A stretch of 64,000 bases of DNA from Methylobacterium sp. B4 (lineage in GTDB: Bacteria; Pseudomonadota; Alphaproteobacteria; Rhizobiales; Beijerinckiaceae): positions 62,001 to 126,000 of the forward strand of contig NZ_QJJJ01000003.1 in NCBI RefSeq assembly GCF_003201865.1. Reading direction: 5' to 3'. The position numbers were made by a program, and so were the translations under genes. Positions 55,708-64,000 of this stretch are shown here, in pieces (the stretch's first letter is position 1; every line of letters starts with the position of its first letter). The notes under the pieces were generated by a model. The model saw nothing but the letters and a program-made list of their open reading frames with translations. It was not told the DNA's origin and did no database searches.

Positions 55708-57195
55708 CTACCGGAAGGGCGGCTCGTCGAAACTCCTCAGCTTGCGCGAATGCAGTCCCGCCCGGTCGGTGCGCAGCATGTCGAGGGTGGCGAGCCCGAT
55801 CCGGAGATGCTCGGCCACCGCGCGCTCGTAGAAGGCGTTGGCCGCGCCCGGCAGCTTGATCTCGCCATGAAGCGGCTTGTCGGAGACGCAGAGCAGCGTG
55901 CCGTAGGGCACCCGCAGGCGGTAGCCCTGCGCGGCGATGGTGCCGCTCTCCATGTCGACGGCGATGGCCCGCGAGAGGTTGATGCGCCGCCGCTCCTGGC
56001 TGAAGCGAAGCTCCCAGTTGCGGTCGTCGTAGGTCACCACGGTGCCGGTGCGCAGGCGGCGCTTCAAGGCGTCGGCCCGCTCGCCGGTGACGGAGGCGGC
56101 GGCCGATTGCAGGGCGATCTGCACCTCGGCCAGCGCCGGCACCGGGATCTCCGGCGGCACGAGGTCGTCGAGGATGCGGTCGCGGCGCAGGTATCCGTGG
56201 GCGAGCACATAGTCGCCGATGGTCTGCGACTGGCGCAGGCCCCCGCAATGGCCGACCATGAGCCAGCAATGCGGGCGCAGCACCGCAAGGTGGTCGGTGA
56301 TGGTCTTGGCGTTGGCGGGCCCGACGCCGATGTTGACGAGCGTCGTGCCCTGGGGCGCCCCGTCCGGGCCGTGGCCGACGAGGTGGTAGGCCGGCATCTG
56401 GTACTTGTGCCAGGGCGAGGCGGCGATCAGCGCCGCCGGGTCGGCCGAGGCCGCCTCCTCCCGCGACACCACGATGCCGCCGGGCAGGACGAGCCGCTCC
56501 CCCTCCCCCGCCGCCAGCCGCTCCAGCCCGTGGCGGACGAAGCCGTCGACGTAGCGATGGTAGTTGGTGAGCAGGATCCAGGGCTGGATCTCGCGCCAAT
56601 CCGAGCCGGTGTAATGCACCAGCCGGCGCAGGGAGTAGTCGGTGCGCACGCCATCGAACAGGGCCAGCGGGCGCGGGTCGCCCGGCTTTTCGAGCCAGAG
56701 CCCGTCGGCCACCTCGTCGCCGACGACGGAGAGGAGCGGCGTCGGAAACAGCGTGGCGAGGTCGCTCGCGCTGACCCCGCTGCCGCCGAGATCGGTGCCC
56801 GGCTCCACCACGTAGGGATAGGGGATCTCCTGGGCCGAGAGGCCGACTTCGATGCTCGCTCCGTAATCGCGCACGAGGGGCCGCAGCTGCTCCAGCAGGT
56901 AGGCCCGGAAATAGCCCGGCTGGGTCACCGTGGTGGCGTAGAGGCCCGGCGCCTGGAACTTGGCGGTGGCCCGGTTCAGCCGCGGCAGCGGCCCGCTCGG
57001 CTGGTAGGTCAGGCGCAGTTCGGGATAGCGGAATTGCAGCCGCTCGGTCTCGCTGGGCGGAACCCGCTCCTCGAGATAGCGCGTCAGCGCCGCCTGGAGT
57101 GAGCGGATCGCGCCCGCATGCAACGCCTCCAGCCGCTCGACCGCGCTCTCCGCGTCGGCGATGGCCTCCATCGGCCGCAACTCGTCGATGACCAT
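55708..57195 (-). CDS. amn: AMP nucleosidase
   Basis: Amn hydrolyses AMP to adenine and ribose-5-phosphate. The 495-residue protein has an AMP-nucleosidase N-domain ('RNRATAKFQAPGLYATTVTQ'-like stretch, 'LNRATAKFQAPGLYATTVTQ') and a purine-phosphorylase-like catalytic domain ('VNIGVGPANAKTITDHLAVL', 'LMVGHCGGLRQSQTIGDYVL', 'AIAVDMESGTIAAQGYRLRV' with the catalytic MESG). It converges on the SUKH gene across a 120-base gap. Confidence 0.95.
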   Translation of the reverse strand: MVIDELRPMEAIADAESAVERLEALHAGAIRSLQAALTRYLEERVPPSETERLQFRYPELRLTYQPSGPLPRLNRATAKFQAPGLYATTVTQPGYFRAYLLEQLRPLVRDYGASIEVGLSAQEIPYPYVVEPGTDLGGSGVSASDLATLFPTPLLSVVGDEVADGLWLEKPGDPRPLALFDGVRTDYSLRRLVHYTGSDWREIQPWILLTNYHRYVDGFVRHGLERLAAGEGERLVLPGGIVVSREEAASADPAALIAASPWHKYQMPAYHLVGHGPDGAPQGTTLVNIGVGPANAKTITDHLAVLRPHCWLMVGHCGGLRQSQTIGDYVLAHGYLRRDRILDDLVPPEIPVPALAEVQIALQSAAASVTGERADALKRRLRTGTVVTYDDRNWELRFSQERRRINLSRAIAVDMESGTIAAQGYRLRVPYGTLLCVSDKPLHGEIKLPGAANAFYERAVAEHLRIGLATLDMLRTDRAGLHSRKLRSFDEPPFR

Positions 57196-57332
57196 GCATC
57201 CTCCCCCGCAACCGCCCTGATCTCTACATCGGCGCCGGCCCGGAGACGAGCAAGCGCCCCGCCGGGCTGCCTTGCGGCGGCGGCGCGCGGCGGCGACAAG
57301 CGGACGGATCAGGCGAGCGGGAGCGGTGGCGG

Positions 57333-57875
57333 ATGAACGAGGATGTCGAGCGGCGGCCGGGCGAGGAGACGATCCCGCTACCCGAAGCCTACGACGCCGG
57401 GCTCTACTTCATCGGCCGGGTGCGCACGCCCTGGGGAACCCGCGCCGAATGCCCGAAGAACGGCACGCAGACCGACGCGGTCTGCACCCTCGAGATCGAT
57501 GCGCCCTACCGGCCAGGGCTCCAGAACGTGGAGGGCGCCACCCACCTGATCGTGCTCTACTGGATGAACCAAGCCGCCCGCGACCTCGTACGCCAGAGGC
57601 CGCGCCACGCCGAGGGCAGCCGCGGCACCTTCTCCCTGCGTTCGCCCGCCCGCCCGAACCCGATCGCCGTCTCGGTGGTCGAGCGGCTCGGCATGGCCGA
57701 CGGAACCATCAGCGTGCGGGGCCTCGACTGCATCGACGGGACGCCGTTGCTCGACATCAAGCCCTACTACGCCTCGACCGACAGCCGGCCCGGAGCCCGG
57801 GTCGATCGCGCCGGCACGCAGGACCGGGCGGCGGCGTGTACTTCTCCGGGCCCAGCGGAAACGTCGGCTGGATAG
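57333..57875 (+). CDS. trmO: tRNA m6t6A37 methyltransferase TrmO
   Basis: TrmO (TsaA/YaeB family) adds N6-methyl to t6A37 of tRNA-Thr with SAM. It has 180 residues from ATG 57333, close to other single-domain forms. Motifs: 'FIGRVRTPWGTRAECPKNGT' at the N-terminus, 'HLIVLYWMNQAARDLVRQRP' and 'SLRSPARPNPIAVSVVERLG', then 'LDCIDGTPLLDIKPYYASTD'. A divergent upstream region of 137 bases separates it from amn. Confidence 0.92.
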   Translation: MNEDVERRPGEETIPLPEAYDAGLYFIGRVRTPWGTRAECPKNGTQTDAVCTLEIDAPYRPGLQNVEGATHLIVLYWMNQAARDLVRQRPRHAEGSRGTFSLRSPARPNPIAVSVVERLGMADGTISVRGLDCIDGTPLLDIKPYYASTDSRPGARVDRAGTQDRAAACTSPGPAETSAG

Positions 57876-58185
57876 TCTGGATCAGTCGATCCATCGAAAA
57901 GATTTTTTCACCGCTGGTCGAACAACAGAGGTGATGCAGCAGCAGATCTGGCCGGTCCAGAGCCAGGGGATACCCATCGGCTTAAGCAAGCCTTCACGGA
58001 TTAAATCTACCGATCACCCTGGATGGTGATCATGTCTTATTCTGCGACGGCCTCGAGATCGCGGACGCCCGAGGGCGCAGCGCCGCATTCGCTGCTTTGC
58101 CGTGCGGCCGGCGGCCCGGATGCGTCCGCTCGGCCCTCGCGAGGATCGCGGCTCCGGATGGGGGGGCCGGCGGCCTGCGGCTGCC
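57876..58185. other. Intergenic region ahead of the EAL gene, with an inverted repeat
   Basis: The 310-base gap is AT-richer at its middle. GATCACC (58012-58018) and GGTGATC (58025-58031) form a seven-base inverted repeat around six bases, a possible operator. A 54-codon frame from ATG 58031 has no support. Confidence 0.4.
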
Positions 58186-59805
58186 ATGGCCGCTGAAGCC
58201 GAGATCCGGGCCGCCCGGGTGAACCGTTCTCCCGCCAGATTCCGGCGTGCCGGCATCCTGCGGGATCTGCCGGAGGTCTGCGGATTTCAGGCGCGCACCG
58301 ACCTCCTCGACGAGACGCTGACGCTCGCCGGCTACTCCGCCCTGCTGCATCTGACGACCGCGCTCCTGCTCACGGTCTTCTTCTGGGACACCGCGGGGCC
58401 GGCCTATCTGCTGGGACTTCTTGCCGCCATCGCTGCCCTGGTCGGCCTGGGCCTCTTCACCAGGAGGCGCTTCCGGCAGACCGCCGCCCAGGGACCGAGC
58501 GAGCCCGCCATCGACCGCGGCATCCGCCTCGCCAACGCCCTCGCGCTGACCCTCGGCCTCGCCTGGGCGACCATGCCCGTCGTCCTGTTCGCCCCGGCGG
58601 ACGGCGACCGGCGCCTCATCGTGGTGGGGGTGGCCGCCGGCCTGATCGCGGACGCCTACGCCCTCGGGCCGCTGCTGTCGGTGTCCTACCTCTTCGCCAT
58701 TCCCGTCGTGGTGGGGAGCTTCCTCGGGCTCGCCCGCTGCGCCGAGCCGGTGGCGCTGAGCCTCGCGATCCTGCTCACCGTCTACGCGGCCTTCGTCCTC
58801 ACCAGCGTGACGCGGATGGCCCGCCTCTCCCTCCAGCGCATCCTCGACCGGGTCCGCGTCGAGCACCAGAGCCGGACCATCGGCCGGCTGATCAACGAGG
58901 TTGCGGCCGGCGCCGAGGCGCCGCCCTTGCCGGCGAGCGCGTCCGCCGAGGAAGGCGGCCGGAGCTTCGACGCGCTCCAGGCACAGCGCGCACGACGCCG
59001 GCGCGACCTCGACGCCGCAATGCGGCCGGCGCTGGCCGCGGGAGAGATGGCGCTCCACTACCAGCCGCTGGTGAGCCTATGCGACGGCCGGGTCGTCGGC
59101 TTCGAGGCGCTGCTGCGCTGGGTCAGGCCGGGCGACGGCCCGGTCTCGCCGGCCGAGATCATCCCGATCGCCGAAAGCACCGGCTTCGTCGTCGAGATCG
59201 GACGCTGGGCCCTCGTCCGGGCCTGCACCGAGGCAGCGAACTGGCCCGCTCTCGTGCGGGTCGCGGTCAACATCTCCTCGACCCATCTGCGCCTGCCCGA
59301 TTTCCTCGACGACGTGCGCGCGGCGCTGGCCCGGTCCGGTCTCGCCCCGGAGCGGCTGGAAATCGAGATCACGGAGTCGGTCTTCCTCGGCAGCACCCCG
59401 ACCGTCCTCGACAATCTCGAGCGGCTGCACGCCCTGGGCGTGCGCATCGCACTCGACGATTTCGGGACCGGCTTCTCCTCGCTGAGCTACCTGACGCGCT
59501 TTCCCGTCGACAAGATCAAGGTCGACCGGGCCTTCGTGCGGGATCTCGGACGCCGGCGCGAGGGCCAGGCCGTGATCGACGCGATCATGGTGATCGCCCG
59601 AACCCTCGGGATCGAAGTGACGGCCGAGGGTGTGGAGACGCGCGAACAGGCCGACCTGCTCCGGCTCAAGCGCTGCGACAACGCGCAGGGCTTCCTCTAC
59701 AGCCCGGCGCGACCGCCGCAGGACCTCGCCGACCTGCTCGTGCGCATCCCGCACCGCCACGACCGGGCCGGCGCAGCGGCGGCGCGGAAGACACGATCGG
59801 CTTGA
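58186..59805 (+). CDS. EAL-domain cyclic-di-GMP phosphodiesterase, membrane bound
   Basis: A 539-residue protein from ATG 58186 (a longer frame from 58102 adds only an arginine-rich leader). Five or so membrane helices (about 45-215) and a coiled linker precede a full EAL domain (about 275-530). Catalytic motifs are complete: 'GFEALLRW', 'NISSTHLRLPDFLDD', 'EITESVF', 'IALDDFGTGFSSLSYL' and 'KVDRAFVRDL', 'GVETREQADLLR' and 'QGFLYSPA'. No GGDEF is visible, so it should hydrolyse c-di-GMP. Confidence 0.93.
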   Translation: MAAEAEIRAARVNRSPARFRRAGILRDLPEVCGFQARTDLLDETLTLAGYSALLHLTTALLLTVFFWDTAGPAYLLGLLAAIAALVGLGLFTRRRFRQTAAQGPSEPAIDRGIRLANALALTLGLAWATMPVVLFAPADGDRRLIVVGVAAGLIADAYALGPLLSVSYLFAIPVVVGSFLGLARCAEPVALSLAILLTVYAAFVLTSVTRMARLSLQRILDRVRVEHQSRTIGRLINEVAAGAEAPPLPASASAEEGGRSFDALQAQRARRRRDLDAAMRPALAAGEMALHYQPLVSLCDGRVVGFEALLRWVRPGDGPVSPAEIIPIAESTGFVVEIGRWALVRACTEAANWPALVRVAVNISSTHLRLPDFLDDVRAALARSGLAPERLEIEITESVFLGSTPTVLDNLERLHALGVRIALDDFGTGFSSLSYLTRFPVDKIKVDRAFVRDLGRRREGQAVIDAIMVIARTLGIEVTAEGVETREQADLLRLKRCDNAQGFLYSPARPPQDLADLLVRIPHRHDRAGAAAARKTRSA

Positions 59806-60129
59806 CCTTACGAAGAGCCTTTGTGGGTAGAGAGCAGACAGTCAATCGGAGGCGCGAAATAGCGTCATGCCTCCAAATGGGCGAGTTAAAAATTTTGGAA
59901 TGGTGGAACGCCCTAGTAAAGATGGATCCTATCTTTGGTGCCGCATCGACAACGAGCACGCGGAAGGACACGGTTTCTTGGCGCTTGCTCAGTCGGCCGA
60001 TTTGATGAACTCCTCTCAAAATTTCTGACTTGGCAGCGAAACTCCACGTAATCGATGGGTCCGCAACGGATCGAACGCACGCTCTCGCACCGTCGCGCCG
60101 AACGCGTCCCTCGTTGAAATTCGGAGCGA
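59806..60129. other. Low-GC gap between EAL and DUF1810 genes
   Basis: These 324 bases are clearly lower in GC (for example the run around 59885-59900) and no intact gene is seen. A plus-strand frame ending near 60005 and a minus-strand frame crossing the gap have no recognisable family. It may be acquired DNA or gene debris. Confidence 0.4.
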
Positions 60130-60558
60130 TCACCCCTCGCCGAGCCGCTCCAGGGTCAGCGGGTCCGGCCGGCCCTCGAAGAAGGCGGCGAGCGCCTGCG
60201 CGAAGTCCGGCCGGCCGGGGTCGGCGCGCCCGAACAGCGTCATGCAGGAGCGGAACTTCACGTCGTCGGGCGCGCCGAAGATCGCGTTCGCCGAGCGTCC
60301 CTCCCAGGCGTTCACGGCGCGGGTGCAGGTCAGCAGCCGCTCGCCCAGCAGCGGATGGGCGAGATAGGCCCGCGCCTCGGCCAGCGAACGGATCGCGTAA
60401 AGCCGGGCCATGGGGCTGGAGCCGAGCCCGGCGATCTGCGGGAAGACGAACCACATCCAGTGGCTCCGCTTGCGCCCCTCGCGAAGCTCGGTGAGCGCCT
60501 GCTCGTAGGCGCCCGACTGGGCTTCGACAAAGCGGTTCAGCGCATCGGCGTCGTCCAT
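60130..60558 (-). CDS. DUF1810 family protein
   Basis: A 142-residue protein from ATG 60558, with a GGAGAGGG SD. 'MWFVFPQIAGLGSSPMARLY', then 'LAEARAYLAHPLLGERLLTC' and 'IFGAPDDVKFRSCMTLF' are the DUF1810 signature (calpastatin-like/YbiA-related name in some databases). Function unproven, possibly ADP-ribose/nucleotide related. Confidence 0.92.
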   Translation of the reverse strand: MDDADALNRFVEAQSGAYEQALTELREGRKRSHWMWFVFPQIAGLGSSPMARLYAIRSLAEARAYLAHPLLGERLLTCTRAVNAWEGRSANAIFGAPDDVKFRSCMTLFGRADPGRPDFAQALAAFFEGRPDPLTLERLGEG

Positions 60559-60682
60559 CGCCCTCTCCCCCGTCGGGATCGTTCGAGCGCTCCCGTTCGC
60601 GGTCCGATGGGAGCAAGCGTGCCTCGTGCCGGAGCGGATCCGGCCCGAGGCGAGGCAAACCCGCATCAGCGCGCGGCGTTCC

Positions 60683-61579
60683 TCAGGCGAGCGCCGCCAT
60701 CGCCTCGAAGACGAGGGCATGGCGCGCGGCGAGCGCCGCCACGTCGCTGCCGTAGCCGCCGCCGATCACGGCGCAGAGCGGCGTTTTTTCCGCCCGCGCG
60801 AGACCGACGACGAAGCGGTCGCGGGCGGCAAGGCCGTCATCGGTGAGGCAGAGGCGGCCGAGCCGGTCGTCGCGGTGGGGATCGACGCCGGCATTGTAGA
60901 AGATGAGGTCGGGCGCAAAATTCCGCACCAGTGCGGGCAGCCGTGCTTCGAGGACGGCGAGATACGCCGCGTCGTCCAGCCCGTCGGGCAGGCCGATATC
61001 GAGATCGCCCGGCACCTTGTCGTGGGGATAGTTGCGCTCGCAATGGATCGAGAGCGTGAACAGGTCGGGCTCGCGGACGAGGCAATCGGCGGTGCCGTCG
61101 CCCTGGTGCACGTCGAGGTCGATCACCAGGGCGCGGGCGATCTCACCGGAGCGCCGGAGCGCGAGGGCGGCGACCGCCACGTCGTTGAACACGCAGAAAC
61201 CCGCGCCGCCGGCCCGCCGGGCATGGTGACTTCCCCCCGCCGTGCTGCCGGCAAGCCCGTGGTGGAGCGCCAAGCGGGCGGCGCAGAGCGTGCCCCCGGC
61301 CGAGGCCCGGGAACGGGCGGCGACCGCCTCCGTCACCGGCAGGCCGATCGCCCGCTCGATCGCGGCGGATACCCGGCCGGCGAGCACCGCCTCGACGTAA
61401 GCTGCCTCGTGCGCGCCCGACAGGAGCGCCGCGTCGGCCGGCTCGGGGCGGACGAAGCCGTCGGGGACGAGCCCCCTGGCGCGCAGGGTCTCGGCAAGGC
61501 GGCCGTACTTGCCCATCGGGAAGCGGTGCCCCTCCGGCAGGGGGGCCTCGTAGGCCGGGTGGAACACGATCGGCGGCAC
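60683..61579 (-). CDS. Histone-deacetylase/AcuC family amidohydrolase
   Basis: A zinc-dependent deacetylase-fold enzyme of 298 residues. 'GGSHHARRAGGAGFCVFNDV' carries the HH/catalytic His region, 'LVIDLDVHQGDGTA' the zinc ligands D and H, 'YNAGVDPHRDDRLG' another zinc aspartate, and 'VIGGGYG' the catalytic tyrosine. In bacteria this family deacetylates acetyl-lysine (AcuC) or polyamines; substrate unknown. It diverges from the glycosyltransferase gene. Confidence 0.93.
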   Translation of the reverse strand: MPPIVFHPAYEAPLPEGHRFPMGKYGRLAETLRARGLVPDGFVRPEPADAALLSGAHEAAYVEAVLAGRVSAAIERAIGLPVTEAVAARSRASAGGTLCAARLALHHGLAGSTAGGSHHARRAGGAGFCVFNDVAVAALALRRSGEIARALVIDLDVHQGDGTADCLVREPDLFTLSIHCERNYPHDKVPGDLDIGLPDGLDDAAYLAVLEARLPALVRNFAPDLIFYNAGVDPHRDDRLGRLCLTDDGLAARDRFVVGLARAEKTPLCAVIGGGYGSDVAALAARHALVFEAMAALA

Positions 61580-61700
61580 GGTTCGGCTTCGCGGGCTGGA
61601 GGAGGCGCGGTGTCACACGCCTGATAAGGCGGCGCTGCTAGGGGCGTGATGGGGCGCGCCGTCGCGCCCGATCGCAGACCATCGCCGGGAGACGCCGCGC

Positions 61701-62864
61701 ATGATCGCCACGCCGGAGAGCGGCGCGCTCGCCGCCCTCGCGCTCTGCACCCTGCTCGTCCTCGTCAACCTCGCGAGCCTGACCGTGGCGGGCCTGCGCA
61801 TCGGACGAAAAGGCAAGCCCTCCGCCTTCCCGGCCGGCGCGCCCGTCTCCGTGGTGCGTCCCTTGCGGGGCCTGGAGGCGTTCAGCGAGGAGACGCTGCT
61901 GGCGAGTTTCCGGCTCGACTATCCGGCCTACGAACTCATCTTCTGCGTGGCGGATGCGGGCGATCCCGTCCTGCCGATGCTGGAGCGGATCCGGGCGGCG
62001 CACCCGCACATTCCCTCGCGCCTGATCCTCGGGGACGAGCGCATCGGCGGTAACCCGAAGCTCAACAACTGTGTGCGCGGCTGGGACGCCGCCCGCCACG
62101 ACTGGGTGATCCTGGCCGATTCGAACGTGCTGATGGCGCCCGACTACATCCAGCAGATGCAGGCCGCGTGGCGCGCCGAGACGGGGCTCGTCTGCTCGAC
62201 GCCGATCGGCGCGCGGCCGGAAAACTTCTTCGCCGAGGTGGAGTGCGCCTTCCTCAACACCCTCCAGGCGCGCTGGCAATATGCGGGCGAAGCGCTCGGC
62301 CTCGGCTTCGCGCAGGGCAAGAGCATGCTCTGGCACAAGCCCTTCCTGGAAGCGCAGGGCGGCATCCGCGCGCTCAACGCCGAGATCGCCGAGGACGCCG
62401 CCGCCACCAAGCTCGTGCGCGCGGCGGGCCGGCGGGTGCATCTCGTCGCCTCCCCCTTCCGCCAGCCGCTCGGGCGCCGCGACTTCGCCGAGGTCTGGTC
62501 GCGCCAAGTGCGCTGGGCCCGCCTGCGGCGGGTGACCTTTCCGCTGTTCTTCGCCCCCGAGATCGGCATCGGCGCCCTCCTGCCGCTGGTGCTGACGGGT
62601 CTCGTGGTCGGCACCGCGGAGGCCGTCCTCTGGCTCGGCGCGGCCGGGGCTGTCTGGTACGGGGCCGAAATGGCGCTGGCCCACCGCGCAGGCTGGCACC
62701 GCTCGCCGCGGCTGCTGCTGGCCTTCCTCGTGCGCGACGCCCTTCTGCCGGCGATCTGGGCGAGCGCCTGGGCCCGCACGGCCATCGTCTGGCGCGGCAA
62801 CACCATGGATATCCGCACGCGCGAATCCGCCGCCCCGCTCGGAACGGGACCGAGCGCGGCCTGA
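61701..62864 (+). CDS. Family 21-type glycosyltransferase (ceramide glucosyltransferase / HpnI-like)
   Basis: A membrane glycosyltransferase of 387 residues. An N-terminal anchor (about 10-32) and two or three C-terminal helices bracket a GT-A domain: 'SVVRPLRGLEAFSEETL', 'DSNVLMAPDYIQQM' (D2 motif), 'AEIAEDAAATKLVRA' (D3) and 'RQVRWARLRRVTF' (Q-x-x-R-W). In hopanoid producers, HpnI adds N-acetylglucosamine to hopanoid ribosyl chains; ceramide glucosyltransferase is the alternative. No hpn genes are adjacent, so both remain open. Confidence 0.85.
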   Translation: MIATPESGALAALALCTLLVLVNLASLTVAGLRIGRKGKPSAFPAGAPVSVVRPLRGLEAFSEETLLASFRLDYPAYELIFCVADAGDPVLPMLERIRAAHPHIPSRLILGDERIGGNPKLNNCVRGWDAARHDWVILADSNVLMAPDYIQQMQAAWRAETGLVCSTPIGARPENFFAEVECAFLNTLQARWQYAGEALGLGFAQGKSMLWHKPFLEAQGGIRALNAEIAEDAAATKLVRAAGRRVHLVASPFRQPLGRRDFAEVWSRQVRWARLRRVTFPLFFAPEIGIGALLPLVLTGLVVGTAEAVLWLGAAGAVWYGAEMALAHRAGWHRSPRLLLAFLVRDALLPAIWASAWARTAIVWRGNTMDIRTRESAAPLGTGPSAA

Positions 62865-62935
62865 ACTCGGGCGGCAGCGCTCTTGCTTGGCGTCTCCCGA
62901 CGGCCTCCGATCGGGGCCGGAAGCGGGGACGCACG

Positions 62936-64000
62936 ATGACGACGCCTTCGGTCGCGCTCGACAGGAGCCTGAACGCCTTCCACCTCTGGGGCATCGCCGT
63001 CGGGCTCGTCATCTCGGGCGAGTATTTCGGGTGGAGCTACGGCTGGGCGCAGGCCGGCACCCTCGGCTTCCTCGTCACGACGCTGTGCGTGGCTGCGATG
63101 TACGTGGCCTTCATCTTCAGCTTCACCGAACTCACCACCGCGATCCCGCAGGCGGGCGGCCCCTTCGCCTACGCGCTGCGCGCCTTCGGCCCCACGGGGG
63201 CGGCGATCGCGGGCTACGCGACGCTGATCGAATTCGTGTTCGCGCCGCCCGCGATCGCGCTCGCCATCGGTGCCTATCTCAACGTGCAGCATCCGGGGCT
63301 CGACCCGAAGCACGTCGCGCTCGGCGCCTACCTGCTGTTCATGGGCCTCAACATCGTCGGCGTGCGCATCGCCGCCACCTTCGAGTTGTTCGTCACCGTG
63401 CTGGCGGTGGCCGAGCTTCTGGTCTTCATGGGCGTCGTCGCCCCGGCCTTCAGCCTCGACAACTTCGCGGCCGGGGGCTGGGCGGGGCAGGACAGCTTCG
63501 GTCCGGCAGCCATCAGCGGCATCTTCGCGGCGATTCCCTTCGCGATCTGGTTCTTCCTCGCCATCGAGGGCGTCGCCATGGCCGCGGAGGAGGCCAAGGA
63601 CCCCAGGCGCGCGATTCCCATGGCCTACATCACCAGCGTCCTGACGCTGACCGTGCTCGCCTTCGGCGTGATGCTGTTCGCCGGCGGCGCCGGTGACTGG
63701 AAGTCGCTCTCCGACCTCAACGATCCCCTGCCCCAGGCGATGAAGCGGGTGGTGGGCGAGTCGAGCGGCTGGCTGCACATGCTGGTCTGGCTGGGCCTGT
63801 TCGGGCTGGTCGCCTCCTTCCACGGCATCATCATGGGCTATGCCCGCCAGATCTTCGCGCTCGCCCGGGCCGGCTTCCTGCCCTCCGTCTTCGCCCGGGT
63901 GCATCCGCGCTTCCAGACGCCCCATCTCGCCACGCTGGCCGGCGGCGGCGTCGGCATCGCCGCGATCTACAGCGACAGCCTCGTGCGTGTCGCCGGGCAG
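62936..64000 (+). CDS. Ethanolamine permease-like APC transporter, 5' part
   Basis: An amino-acid/polyamine permease running off the window edge; about 355 residues are visible, with at least nine membrane helices. The start 'LNAFHLWGIAVGLVISGEYF' 'GWSYGW' is characteristic of the ethanolamine permease (Eat) subgroup. 'AIEGVAMAAEEAKDPRRAIP' is the conserved APC loop. The ammonia-lyase genes that would confirm ethanolamine use are not in the window. Confidence 0.88.
   Translation, partial: MTTPSVALDRSLNAFHLWGIAVGLVISGEYFGWSYGWAQAGTLGFLVTTLCVAAMYVAFIFSFTELTTAIPQAGGPFAYALRAFGPTGAAIAGYATLIEFVFAPPAIALAIGAYLNVQHPGLDPKHVALGAYLLFMGLNIVGVRIAATFELFVTVLAVAELLVFMGVVAPAFSLDNFAAGGWAGQDSFGPAAISGIFAAIPFAIWFFLAIEGVAMAAEEAKDPRRAIPMAYITSVLTLTVLAFGVMLFAGGAGDWKSLSDLNDPLPQAMKRVVGESSGWLHMLVWLGLFGLVASFHGIIMGYARQIFALARAGFLPSVFARVHPRFQTPHLATLAGGGVGIAAIYSDSLVRVAGQ

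Noticed and set aside
58031-58195. 54-codon frame upstream of the EAL gene
   Set aside because: It has no convincing SD and no family-like sequence, and it overlaps the EAL start region in another frame.
59666-60658. Minus-strand frame with 'VLVVDAAP' resembling a receiver start
   Set aside because: The surrounding sequence has no receiver pattern and merges two unrelated coding shadows.

Overview
The window is a GC-rich (roughly 70%) alphaproteobacterial chromosome segment with almost no noncoding space. The protein sequences, a serC-serA pair behind a serC-motif leader, a rhizobial-type flagellar cluster (ftcR/rem, flaF, flbT), a glycosyltransferase of the HpnI/ceramide glucosyltransferase type and dispersed REP-like palindromes all point to Rhizobiales, most likely Methylobacteriaceae (Methylobacterium/Methylorubrum). 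That placement is inferred from sequence character, not from a database search. No tRNA, rRNA, CRISPR array, integrase or intact insertion sequence was seen.

Layout. 1-1.2 kb: the start of a Rieske protein gene, a 22-codon ORF with an extraordinarily long Shine-Dalgarno match, and a coiled-coil protein. 1.4-7.4 kb: translation and secretion genes ffh, rpsP, rimM, then three unrelated genes, then trmD. 7.4-10.8 kb: serC RNA leader, serC, an intercistronic hairpin, serA and a DUF1902 protein. 10.8-17.7 kb: TadG-like protein, mtnA, DUF3140, a MATE exporter, an ABC exporter and trmL. 17.8-23.2 kb: a chemoreceptor, then an envelope-stress operon of PspA, a YqiJ-like protein and a YqiK/flotillin. 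In this operon the PspA frame continues upstream without a stop into about 160 residues that resemble the N-terminal half of an IS605 OrfB/TnpB protein. 23.3-26.8 kb: hemF, a RecD2-like helicase and an aminotransferase.

27-45 kb: flagellar island. ftcR lies behind an exact CtrA-type box and converges on a flagellin gene across a shared terminator. A PilZ gene follows, then the long plus-strand run DUF1217-flgF-fliI-flgE-flgK-flgL-flaF-flbT-flgD-fliQ-flhA-fliR and small export or rod accessory genes. These encode the hook, hook-filament junction, export gate and ATPase, and the post-transcriptional control of flagellin. The basal-body ring, motor and fliP genes are not here.

45-64 kb: mixed housekeeping and signalling genes. 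They include a DHDPS-family aldolase/lyase, DUF2336, a PleC/DivJ-like histidine kinase with a peptidoglycan-binding protein and DUF1491, a cytochrome bd subunit II gene with a 32-codon CydX-like partner but no subunit I, a class A penicillin-binding protein carrying a degenerate staphylococcal-nuclease-like tail, a SUKH protein, AMP nucleosidase, TrmO, an EAL phosphodiesterase, DUF1810, a histone-deacetylase-family enzyme, the glycosyltransferase, and an ethanolamine-permease-like gene running off the end.

The most unusual items are the TnpB-like/PspA in-frame fusion at 19.7-20.9 kb, the PBP-nuclease-fold fusion at 52.4-54.8 kb, and the leader-like 22-codon ORF near 0.5 kb.
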